DNA from: an uncultured Bacilli bacterium
Lineage (GTDB): Bacteria > Bacillota_I > Bacilli_A > RF39 > UBA660
Assembly (NCBI GenBank): GCA_947598345.1
Contig: CANQFF010000049.1
Span: 1-7,057, forward strand
Direction of reading: 5' to 3'
Length of the DNA: 7,057 bases
Positions 1-5,450 of the stretch are shown piece by piece. A program made the position numbers and the translations under genes. The notes beneath the pieces were generated by a model that searched no databases, had not been told where the DNA came from, and saw only the letters and a program-made list of their open reading frames with translations. How positions within the stretch are numbered: the first letter of the stretch is position 1; every line of letters begins with the position of its first letter.

Positions 1-126
1 CTACTGCTGGTGCTGGCTCTACTGGTGGAACTGGCATTGGTGCTACTGCTGGTGCTGGCTCTACTGGTGGAACTGGCATTGGTGGCACTGCTGGTGCTGG
101 TTCTACTGGTGGAACTGGCATTGGTG
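1..126. repeat. 42-bp tandem repeat (three units in view) coding a 14-residue Pro/Ala/Val repeat in Noc
   Basis: Units lie at 1-42, 43-84 and 85-126. The first two are identical, and the third differs at three bases (85, 86 and 101). On the minus strand each encodes (A/P)PMPVPPVEPAPAV, residues 249-290 of the noc product. The array is far richer in G+C than the rest of the window. It may continue past the left edge, so the copy number is unknown. The near-identity of units suggests recent expansion by slippage or recombination. Confidence 0.95.
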
Positions 127-871
127 CTGGATATGTTCCAAATATGTCAAAACTAGTTCCAGTTGGTTGTGTATTAGGCATTTCATTAATATTATTATTC
201 ATTATAAATTCCCCTCTTTCAATTAATTTTTGTGAGTCATCAGAAGTATCTGATGCATTATCTGATTCTTTTATTTTTTCTATTTCTTCATCTGTTCTTC
301 TAACAGTTAATCGTTCGGATATTATTCTATCTAACACTTTATTTTGTAAATCTTGTTTATCTAATTTAAGCAATGACCTAGCATGTCGCTCTGATATTTT
401 ATTTTCTAACAATGCTTCTTGAACTTCATCAGATAAATTTAAAAGCCTTATTTTATTTGCTATAGAAGACTGACTTTTACCAAGTTTAGAACCTAATTCA
501 TCCTGAGTAATATACCCCATATCCAATATTTTTTTGTAAGACAAAGCCTCTTCTATAGGAGTAAGGTTTTTTCTTTGAATGTTTTCAATTAAAGCTATTT
601 CAGCACTATCTTTATCATTCAAATTTTTTACTATTACTGGTACTGTATCTTTCCCTGCGAGTACGCTTGCTTTATATCTTCTTTCACCAGCAATTATTTC
701 GTACTTATCACCAATCGTCCTAACCACAATTGGTTGAATAACGCCATGCTCTTTAATTGAATCTGATAATTCAAGTATTTCATCTTCATCGAACTGTATT
801 CTAGGTTGAAATCTGTTAGGCAGTATTTCGTTTATGTCTATTTCCATTACTCTAGATGAATTATCGTTCAT
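1..871 (-). CDS. noc: Noc-type ParB-family nucleoid occlusion protein, 3' end outside the window
   Basis: ParB/Noc-family CTP-dependent DNA clamp. In Bacillus, Noc loads at NBS sites and blocks division over the nucleoid. Starting from ATG 869-871, 290 codons are open without a stop to the window edge. AAGGAGGT at 877-884, 5 nt upstream, fixes the start, and there is no in-frame alternative upstream. Visible parts: NRFQPR (residues 19-24, the Noc form rather than the NPxQPR of many ParBs); CTP-binding motif GERRYKA (62-68); ENIQRKNLTPIEEA box (96-109); helix-turn-helix with LGKSQSSIANK (130-140); SERHARSLL (160-168). Gln134 and Lys140 match the residues that separate Noc (NBS-reading) from ParB (parS-reading, Arg and usually Thr). 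The place just downstream of rsmG is the classical noc position. Oddities: only about 8 residues precede the core, so the amphipathic membrane helix of B. subtilis Noc is absent. From about residue 201 the chain is low-complexity, then Pro/Ala-rich repeats (249-290). The usual C-terminal dimerisation domain is not in view and may lie beyond the edge. A chromosomal ParB paralogue is the main alternative. Confidence 0.88.
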   Translation of the reverse strand, partial: MNDNSSRVMEIDINEILPNRFQPRIQFDEDEILELSDSIKEHGVIQPIVVRTIGDKYEIIAGERRYKASVLAGKDTVPVIVKNLNDKDSAEIALIENIQRKNLTPIEEALSYKKILDMGYITQDELGSKLGKSQSSIANKIRLLNLSDEVQEALLENKISERHARSLLKLDKQDLQNKVLDRIISERLTVRRTDEEIEKIKESDNASDTSDDSQKLIERGEFIMNNNINEMPNTQPTGTSFDIFGTYPAPMPVPPVEPAPAVPPMPVPPVEPAPAVAPMPVPPVEPAPAV

Positions 872-898
872 AGCATACCTCCTTTTACTCTCAATGTA

Positions 899-927
899 AT
901 TTTACAACATTTTGGGAAATAATGCAA
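899..927 (-). promoter_or_regulatory. Predicted sigma-A-type promoter of noc
   Basis: On the minus strand, -35 TTGCAT (922-927) and -10 TAAAAT (899-904) are separated by exactly 17 bp. The predicted transcript would start around 892 and leave a leader of roughly 20 nt containing the noc ribosome binding site (877-884). One GGGAAAT half-site (914-920) lies in the spacer and three more lie directly upstream of the -35 box. The promoter would let noc be expressed independently of mnmG-rsmG. Confidence 0.6.
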
Positions 928-964
928 TAGTTTGGGAAATATTTTGGGAAATATTTTGGGAAAT
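909..964. repeat. Cluster of four 12-bp ATTTTGGGAAAT repeats (Noc half-sites) over the noc promoter
   Basis: Copies lie at 909-920, 929-940 (one mismatch, AGTTTGGGAAAT), 941-952 and 953-964. The last three abut head to tail without a gap, and the first is offset by 8 bp. Each contains GGGAAAT, one arm of the B. subtilis Noc binding site ATTTCCCGGGAAAT, while the other arm is replaced by ATTTT. They surround the predicted noc promoter. Binding by Noc is inferred from sequence match only. Confidence 0.85.
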
Positions 965-971
965 AAAAAAG

Positions 972-1673
972 CTATAAAGGATTTTTCTTGATTTCACTAT
1001 ATTTCCTGGGAAATAATTTTTGAGTAATGCCTTCTTTTTTAATCTTTATAAGACTTCTATTACTATTTTCAATTGGAAGTTTAAATTGAATTATTTTCTC
1101 TAATTTGCAATTCAATTTTTTTAGTGCATTACTGAAATCTGGTTCAGAATCAATATTACCTTTCATAGCTATAAAATATTTACCAACATCTACAATATTT
1201 ATTCCTAATTCTAAAAGTATATTTAATGGAGCAACTGCCCTAGCTGTAACTACATCATATTTCTTACAACTTTCCTTCGCATAATCTTCAATCCTGATAT
1301 GTATAGCTTCTATATCTTTTAAATTTAATTTAGTAATAACCTCATTTAAAAAATTAATTCTTTTATTTAATGAATCTATCAAAGTTATCTTAATATTTGG
1401 AAAAAATATTTTCAAGACTATTCCTGGAAAGCCAGCTCCACTTCCTAAATCACATAAACTATTTACTTCTTTTAAATCAATAATTTTATTTAATGTAAGT
1501 GAATCATAAAAATGTTTCAAATATACTTGACTTTTTTCCGTTATATTAGTTAAATTCATAACTTTATTGTATTCTATCAATAATTCATAATATTTTTCTA
1601 ATTTTTTTATCATTTCATCTGTTACTTCTATACCTAGTAAATTTACTTCTTTTATAAACTCATTTTGAATCAT
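972..1673 (-). CDS. rsmG: 16S rRNA (guanine-527-N7)-methyltransferase RsmG (GidB)
   Basis: Class I SAM-dependent methyltransferase that makes m7G527 in the 530 loop of 16S rRNA; loss causes low-level streptomycin resistance in several bacteria. The 233-aa length is normal. Visible motifs: KYYELLIEYNKVMNLT near residues 27-42; HFYDSL (54-59) of the N-terminal helical part; SAM-binding DLGSGAGFPG (75-84); acidic residue after strand 2 (Asp100 in LIDS); TARAVAPL (143-150); MKG (170-172); C-terminal FPRK (221-224) leading to NPL. The ATG at 1671-1673 is preceded by AAGGA at suitable spacing. The gene overlaps the end of mnmG by 14 nt (1660-1673), indicating co-transcription and probably coupled translation. 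It ends with TAG, 100 bp before noc. The last codons contain an NBS-like palindrome. Identification is firm. Confidence 0.97.
   Translation of the reverse strand: MIQNEFIKEVNLLGIEVTDEMIKKLEKYYELLIEYNKVMNLTNITEKSQVYLKHFYDSLTLNKIIDLKEVNSLCDLGSGAGFPGIVLKIFFPNIKITLIDSLNKRINFLNEVITKLNLKDIEAIHIRIEDYAKESCKKYDVVTARAVAPLNILLELGINIVDVGKYFIAMKGNIDSEPDFSNALKKLNCKLEKIIQFKLPIENSNRSLIKIKKEGITQKLFPRKYSEIKKNPL
1001..1014. promoter_or_regulatory. Near-perfect Noc binding site (NBS) within the 3' end of rsmG
   Basis: ATTTCCTGGGAAAT differs at one central base from the B. subtilis NBS ATTTCCCGGGAAAT. It is 36 bp from the half-site cluster and 130 bp upstream of the noc start. Caveat: on the coding strand the core TTTCCCAGGAAA encodes Phe-Pro-Arg-Lys, the RsmG C-terminal motif usually seen as YPRK, so coding constraint could produce this palindrome. 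Confidence 0.6.
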
Positions 1674-3531
1674 AAAAATATTCCTTCTTTATATATACCA
1701 TTATAAGTGATATATCAGCTGGATTTACTCCGCTTATTCTTAAAGCTTGTCCGATTGATGTAGGTTTTATTTGTTTCAATTTTTGCTTAGCTTCACTTGC
1801 TAAATTATGTATTTTATCATAATCAATATCTTCTGGTATTTTTTTATTGTCTAAATCAACCATTTTTTGTGCTTCTTCAATAGCTTTTTTTATATATCCT
1901 TCATATTTTATATTTATTTCTACTTGTTCCATAACTTCATCTGAATATTCTTTATTGAAAAAGCTAGTTAATTGATTTATCTTTACTTCTGGTCTTTTTA
2001 TTAAATTATATAGTGTTATGGAATCATTTAACTCTGGAAGACCTAAATTTAAAAATTTTTCATTTATTTCTTTTTTGGGAGTAAGTTTTTTATTTTTTAA
2101 AAATTGCGTTAATGTATCTATTTCTTCCATTTTATTTAAAAATTTATCATATTTTTCTTTAGGTACTAAACCTATTTCATATCCATATTTCCTTAAACGA
2201 GTATCTGCATTATCGTGTCTTAAAAGTAATCTATATTCAGCTCTAGAAGTTAATAATCTATATGGATCTATTACTCCTTTTGTAACTAAATCGTCAATTA
2301 ATACTCCTATATATGCCTCATTTCTTTTTAAAATTAAAGGTTCTTTTCCTTCTAATTTAAGTGATGCATTAATACCCGCCATCAATCCTTGACATGCTGC
2401 TTCCTCATATCCACTTGTTCCGTTTATTTGTCCAGCAGTATACAAATTTGATATAATTTTTGTTTCAAGAGACTGTTTTAACTGTTTTGAATCTATAGCA
2501 TCATACTCTATTGCATATGCATATTTGTTTATCTTTGCATGTTCAAGTCCAGGTAATGAATGTACCATGCTATCTTGTATATCCCTTGGCATACTTGTTG
2601 AAAATCCTTGTATATATATATCATCATAATATATACTTTCTGGTTCCAAAAATAATTGGTGTCTTTCTTTATCTGCAAATCTAACTACCTTATCTTCTAT
2701 TGATGGACAGTACCTTGGACCTACACCCTTAATATCAGAAAGTCCTCCATACATACTTGATTTATTTAAATTATCTCTTATTATTTGATGAGTCTTTTGG
2801 GTAGTATATATTAAATGACAAGGTATTTGTTTATCTTTATCGTAATATATTTCATTATCGAAACTAAAAGTCCAATACTTATCGTCACCTAATTCCACCT
2901 TGGTTTTAGAAAAATCTATTGAACTTTTTTCTATTCTCTGTGGAGTACCAGTCTTAAGTCTTATAATATTAAAACCATATTCTCTTAACTTATCACTTAG
3001 ATGATTACTTGGTTTTTCTCCGTGAGGACCTTGTCTGGTTCTAGTATCACCTACCAATATATCTGCTTTTAAGTATGTTCCTGTTGTAAGTATCACCGTC
3101 TTGCTAAATATCTCAGTATTATCTTCTAATCTTATTCCTTTTACTTTATTATCTTCTACTATTAAATCTTCCACTATTGCTTCTTTTATTTCAAGATTAG
3201 GTGTATTATTTAATGTATTAAGCATATTTTTAGGATAAGTTATTTTATCTGCTTGAGCTCTTAAAGCTCGTACTGCAGGCCCTTTCGTACTATTTAGCAT
3301 TTTTATTTGAAGTAAACTTTTGTCGGCATTTCTTCCCATTTCTCCACCAAGTGCATCTATTTCTCTTACAACTATTCCTTTAGCACTTCCTCCAATAGAT
3401 GGATTACATGGCATATCTGCTATATTTTTTATATTACCTGTTATGAGTAAAGTTTTATGCCCTTTTCTGGAACATGCTAAACTAGCTTCACACCCAGCAT
3501 GTCCTCCTCCTACTACTATAACTTCATACAT
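1660..3531 (-). CDS. mnmG: tRNA uridine-5-carboxymethylaminomethyl(34) synthesis enzyme MnmG (GidA)
   Basis: FAD-dependent partner of the GTPase MnmE. The MnmEG complex installs the (carboxymethyl)aminomethyl group on U34 of tRNAs reading NNA/NNG codons, using methylenetetrahydrofolate-derived carbon. The 623-aa length is full. Visible motifs: dinucleotide-binding GGGHAGCEA (8-16); PCNPSIGG (41-48); GPAVRALRAQADK (84-96); GDTRTRQGPHGE (161-172); GPRYCPSIEDK (271-281); second FAD segment TAGQINGTSGYEEAA (365-379); DPYRLLTSRAEYRLLLRHD (422-440). A helical C-terminal domain, which in the family contacts MnmE and tRNA, runs from about 450. The ATG at 3529-3531 has GAAGGTG a few bases upstream and a clear promoter at 3557-3585. 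It heads the mnmG-rsmG transcription unit. Unusually, mnmE is not directly upstream: a divergent intergenic region and a plus-strand gene are there instead. Confidence 0.98.
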   Translation of the reverse strand: MYEVIVVGGGHAGCEASLACSRKGHKTLLITGNIKNIADMPCNPSIGGSAKGIVVREIDALGGEMGRNADKSLLQIKMLNSTKGPAVRALRAQADKITYPKNMLNTLNNTPNLEIKEAIVEDLIVEDNKVKGIRLEDNTEIFSKTVILTTGTYLKADILVGDTRTRQGPHGEKPSNHLSDKLREYGFNIIRLKTGTPQRIEKSSIDFSKTKVELGDDKYWTFSFDNEIYYDKDKQIPCHLIYTTQKTHQIIRDNLNKSSMYGGLSDIKGVGPRYCPSIEDKVVRFADKERHQLFLEPESIYYDDIYIQGFSTSMPRDIQDSMVHSLPGLEHAKINKYAYAIEYDAIDSKQLKQSLETKIISNLYTAGQINGTSGYEEAACQGLMAGINASLKLEGKEPLILKRNEAYIGVLIDDLVTKGVIDPYRLLTSRAEYRLLLRHDNADTRLRKYGYEIGLVPKEKYDKFLNKMEEIDTLTQFLKNKKLTPKKEINEKFLNLGLPELNDSITLYNLIKRPEVKINQLTSFFNKEYSDEVMEQVEINIKYEGYIKKAIEEAQKMVDLDNKKIPEDIDYDKIHNLASEAKQKLKQIKPTSIGQALRISGVNPADISLIMVYIKKEYFYDSK

Positions 3532-3556
3532 TTTTACACCTTCTTCGTTCTTTGAT

Positions 3557-3585
3557 ATTATACTATCATTTTAGTTATTTAACAA
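3557..3585 (-). promoter_or_regulatory. Predicted sigma-A-type promoter of mnmG-rsmG
   Basis: On the minus strand, -35 TTGTTA (3580-3585) and a perfect -10 TATAAT (3557-3562) are separated by 17 bp. The -10 box lies about 25 bp upstream of the mnmG ATG, leaving a short leader just long enough for the GAAGGTG ribosome binding site. Confidence 0.7.
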
Positions 3586-3803
3586 TAAGTATTTTTAATT
3601 ATTAATTAAATAAACAACAAATAGCGTAATGATTGCTATTTTGTCTAAAATAGTTAAAATTATATAAATTAATTTTGCAGTTAATTTAAAATTTTAGATA
3701 TTCCCATTATTTATCTTAGTAAGCCGTCAATTAAATAGTACCATATTTTATACATTTAACTTATTTATTTTTTTATTTATTTGTGATATATTACAGGTAA
3801 TCT
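3586..3803. other. AT-rich divergent intergenic region with two small inverted repeats
   Basis: This is the space between the mnmG promoter and the S51-family gene. It holds no convincing coding sequence or RNA gene. Two perfect inverted repeats are visible: CTATTTT-GTCT-AAAATAG (3636-3653) and TAAATTAA-8 nt-TTAATTTA (3665-3688). They could be operators or weak hairpins, but such structures arise easily in DNA this AT-rich. A possible -10 for the plus-strand gene is TATATT (3787-3792), without a good -35 box. Confidence 0.4.
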
Positions 3804-3818
3804 ATGAGGAGGATATTT

Positions 3819-4367
3819 ATGAATATATATTTAACTTCGTATGGAGTAGATACAAGACATAAAGAATATATGAATTGTTATGATGAAATAATTAATTTAT
3901 TAAAGAATAAAAAAGTGGCAATTATTCCAAATGCAAGACTTTATAATCAAAGTAGAAGTAGTTCTTTAAATATTAAAAAAGAATTAGAAATTAACGATAT
4001 TGAAGTCTATATTATCGATTTAGAAATTCAGGATCTAAATGTTAATGACTATGATGCTTTATATTTTTCAGGTGGAGAACCAAAATATTTAATAGATTCT
4101 ATAAATAAAGCAAATAAATTTAATGATATACAAGAATTTATTAATAAAGGTGGGATAATTATTGGACAATCTGCTGGGGCAATGATTTTTAATAAAGAAT
4201 ATATTGATACATCTACAGAAAAATTAAAAATTTTAGATAATGGTTTTGACTATGCAAATAAAATAATAGTCCCTCATTTTGAAAATTTACCAAAAGAAAT
4301 TTTAAACAAACTTCCTAAGGATATTCTCAAAATAAGAGACTGTGATAAATTAATTAAATTAAATTAA
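3819..4367 (+). CDS. Peptidase S51 / class I glutamine amidotransferase-like protein (peptidase E family)
   Basis: Cytoplasmic protein of the flavodoxin-like class I GATase superfamily. In characterised S51 members (peptidase E, cyanophycinase) a Ser nucleophile cleaves Asp- or isoaspartyl-linked peptides; the substrate here is unknown. Starting from ATG 3819-3821 (AGGAGG at 3807-3812, 6 nt spacing) the product is 182 aa. An upstream in-frame ATG at 3804 overlaps that ribosome binding site and is unlikely. Visible motifs: N-terminal strand MNIYLTSYG; KVAIIPNA (32-39); ALYFSGGEP (80-88); nucleophile elbow GQSAGA (116-121) with Ser118; VPHFENLP (151-158) with candidate catalytic His153. An acidic partner may be Glu134 or Asp140. 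There is no signal peptide or membrane segment. It is shorter than peptidase E (about 230 aa) and its stop codon lies in an AATTA-type tandem repeat, so the C-terminus may be trimmed. It is the only plus-strand gene in the window and has no partner genes. Confidence 0.85.
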   Translation: MNIYLTSYGVDTRHKEYMNCYDEIINLLKNKKVAIIPNARLYNQSRSSSLNIKKELEINDIEVYIIDLEIQDLNVNDYDALYFSGGEPKYLIDSINKANKFNDIQEFINKGGIIIGQSAGAMIFNKEYIDTSTEKLKILDNGFDYANKIIVPHFENLPKEILNKLPKDILKIRDCDKLIKLN

Positions 4368-4390
4368 ATTAATAATTATTTAATTTTTTT
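4361..4390 (+). terminator. Possible all-AT rho-independent terminator after the S51-family gene
   Basis: AAATTAAAT (4361-4369) and ATTTAATTT (4378-4386) form a 9-bp perfect stem with an 8-nt loop, followed by TTTT. The stem starts at the stop codon of the plus-strand gene and overlaps the convergent trpS remnant. It has no G-C pairs, so it would be weak. The stem may simply reflect the local AATTA tandem repeat. Confidence 0.35.
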
Positions 4391-4606
4391 AGAATCAGCA
4401 GAATATTTTTCAACTTGATTATTTATTAAATTATAGTCATTAAAATAATTTATTTTCATTGTAGATTTAACTTCCTCAATCTTTTTAGCAGCAAACATTC
4501 TAGCTTTTTCACTACCTTCTCTTAGAATCTTATACACTTCTGGGATATATTTTTCAAATTCCTTCCTTCTAGTTCTTATCGGTTCTAATTCTTCTTGTAC
4601 AAATTT
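4376..4606 (-). pseudogene. trpS: 3' remnant of tryptophanyl-tRNA synthetase gene (last 76 codons)
   Basis: The minus strand encodes 76 residues ending in TAA. The order QEELEPIRTRRKEFEK, then YKILREGSEKAR, then EEVKSTMKINYFND is the C-terminal helical tail of clostridial-type TrpS (LEPIRxRRxxxE, EGxxxAR and MKINYF signatures). The catalytic HIGH- and KMSKS-bearing part is absent, so this cannot charge tRNA. The fragment is bounded upstream by an in-frame TAG (4607-4609) and the IS200 remnant. The cell must have an intact tryptophanyl-tRNA synthetase elsewhere. The tail is uninterrupted, so truncation looks fairly recent. Identity rests on recognised motifs from memory; no alignment was run. 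Confidence 0.7.
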
Positions 4607-4863
4607 CTATACATTTCCTTTTAGATATACCATAAAACTCGATACATTCATCTTTTGTGATATCATTATAAGTAAGTGAACAAGTCTGCTATAAGGCATC
4701 CTTTTATACTTATATAATTTTTCTATTATTTTTCTTAATTTATGATATATCATTATTCTTTTATATTTTGGTATAAATATGACATGATATTTGGCATACA
4801 CTTTGTATATGTTAAATGATATAATTAATGTCTCAACATCTAAATTATATCAGTCGTGTCGCC
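4607..4863 (-). pseudogene. tnpA: Degenerate IS200/IS605-family TnpA transposase remnant
   Basis: The longest open piece (4607-4801, 64 residues) begins YAKYHVIFIPKYKRIMIYHKL, which matches the IS200-type YHxVFxPKYRR start. It ends with MNVSSFMVYLKGN, matching the family's SVSSFMGYLKGK segment. Between them the HUH centre (family HxMPDHxHLLV) is ruined: only MPYSRLVHLL remains and the first His is lost. The downstream catalytic Tyr region is missing. Upstream, another frame carries KKGDTTDI (about 4846-4869), a plausible TnpA N-terminus, then internal stops and HLTYTKCM (family HTKWxC) before a 1-nt frameshift near 4797. The element is therefore inactive. It abuts the trpS fragment, consistent with insertion into trpS and later deletion. 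No TnpB partner is visible. Confidence 0.8.
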
Positions 4864-5202
4864 TTTTTTATACTGCTTTAATCTCTGTATAAATTTTATT
4901 CCCTAGTTCTTCATCAGGAGATTTCTAAATATTTAATAAAAAGATGAGCACAAACAAAATATGTCAGTAAAAGATTTAATGTGACACAACACACACATTT
5001 TAATTACAAAGCACATTATAATTTTAATTAAATTATTACTCACTATTTTTCATCTCCAAATAATTTAATCGATATTTTACTAGTTTTTTTAAAATTGTCA
5101 ATCCATTTTTTGACCTTTTTCTAAACTTTTTTATAAATTATATTAAATCTAATACAAACCATATAAAATTTTATATTTATTTCTATAACTCTTATATGCA
5201 GT
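4864..5202. other. Gene-poor AT-rich stretch, probably decayed DNA
   Basis: No convincing gene is seen on either strand. On the minus strand it contains a consensus-like promoter (5074-5101) and, downstream, a 36-codon ORF (GTG 5041-5043 to TAA 4933-4935) whose hydrophobic, Cys-rich sequence resembles nothing I know. The segment 4870-4920 has short readable pieces broken by stops, as expected of old coding or IS-end sequence. There is a short inverted repeat AATGTG/CACATT (4978-4999). Confidence 0.5.
5074..5101 (-). promoter_or_regulatory. Orphan consensus-like promoter pointing into the IS200/trpS remnants
   Basis: On the minus strand, a perfect -35 TTGACA (5096-5101) and -10 TAAAAT (5074-5079) are separated by 16 bp. 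About 20 bp downstream is a GGAG motif (about 5053-5056). No recognisable gene follows, so this may be the surviving promoter of a destroyed gene, possibly the original trpS. Confidence 0.5.
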
Positions 5203-5225
5203 AAAAAAGTGGATTATTTCCACTT
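5203..5225 (-). terminator. Rho-independent terminator of the coiled-coil gene pair
   Basis: Read on the minus strand, AAGTGGA and TCCACTT form a perfect 7-bp stem (5207-5213 with 5219-5225) around a 5-nt loop, followed by a run of six T (5203-5208 on the plus strand are A, partly inside the stem). It lies 24 bp past the 66-aa gene, in the right orientation to end that transcript. Confidence 0.8.
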
Positions 5226-5249
5226 CAATTTTATTAATTGCAGTTCTAT

Positions 5250-5450
5250 CTAACTTTTAAATATGTTTAATAGTCTACTTTTTGCTTCTTGTACCAATTC
5301 TAATTGTTGATTTAAAAATTCATTTTCACTCATAGAATTTTCTTTATAATCCTGATAATTTTTTGATTTACCATCTATCATATCTATTATAGTTAATAAG
5401 CTTCTAAGTTCTAAATTTATCTGATTTCTTTTTTGTTCTATTTCATTCAT
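5250..5450 (-). CDS. Small helical hypothetical protein, translationally coupled to the upstream coiled-coil gene
   Basis: A 66-aa acidic protein that I do not recognise. It looks wholly helical: two charged amphipathic segments (about residues 1-26 and 42-64) around a polar loop containing GKSKNYQDYKENS. There is no signal peptide, membrane segment or metal-binding motif. The ATG at 5448-5450 overlaps the TAA of the upstream gene by one base (TAATG). AAAGGAG (5461-5467) lies 10 nt upstream inside the upstream gene's last codons. This fits re-initiation and a roughly matched supply of the two products. A terminator follows at once, so it is the last gene of its operon. Binding to the upstream coiled-coil protein is a reasonable guess from context only. 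Confidence 0.75.
   Translation of the reverse strand: MNEIEQKRNQINLELRSLLTIIDMIDGKSKNYQDYKENSMSENEFLNQQLELVQEAKSRLLNIFKS

Noticed and set aside
144..422. Plus-strand ORF of 92 codons
   Set aside because: It is antisense to the noc core and C-terminal region. The hydrophobic, Ser-rich look is typical of the antisense of AT-rich genes.
909..964. Plasmid-type replication iterons or a CRISPR array
   Set aside because: The repeats are 12 bp, abutting and without spacers, and no replication or Cas gene is near. The match to the Noc half-site next to noc is a better explanation.
872..1014. parS site or chromosomal origin (DnaA boxes)
   Set aside because: No TGTTTCACGTGAAACA-like palindrome and no TTATCCACA-type box was found here, even though the mnmG-rsmG-noc cluster is often near oriC.
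2018..2392. Plus-strand ORF of 124 codons
   Set aside because: It lies entirely opposite mnmG, whose conserved motifs prove the other strand codes. It has no ribosome binding site or recognisable protein.
3320..3574. Plus-strand ORF of 84 codons
   Set aside because: It is antisense to the FAD-binding start of mnmG and its promoter, with no supporting signals.
3636..3688. Inverted repeats as riboswitch or sRNA
   Set aside because: They are short, almost all-AT stems without conserved aptamer motifs or a T-tract. They are kept only as a note on the intergenic region.
3804..3818. Upstream ATG start for the S51-family gene (MRRIF extension)
   Set aside because: That ATG overlaps the AGGAGG that serves the ATG at 3819 with ideal spacing, and the family's first strand begins at MNIYLTSYG.
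4864..5100. T-box leader upstream of the former trpS
   Set aside because: T-boxes control trpS in many Bacillota, but no TGGNTGGNACCGCG-like T-box sequence or strong terminator was found after the promoter.
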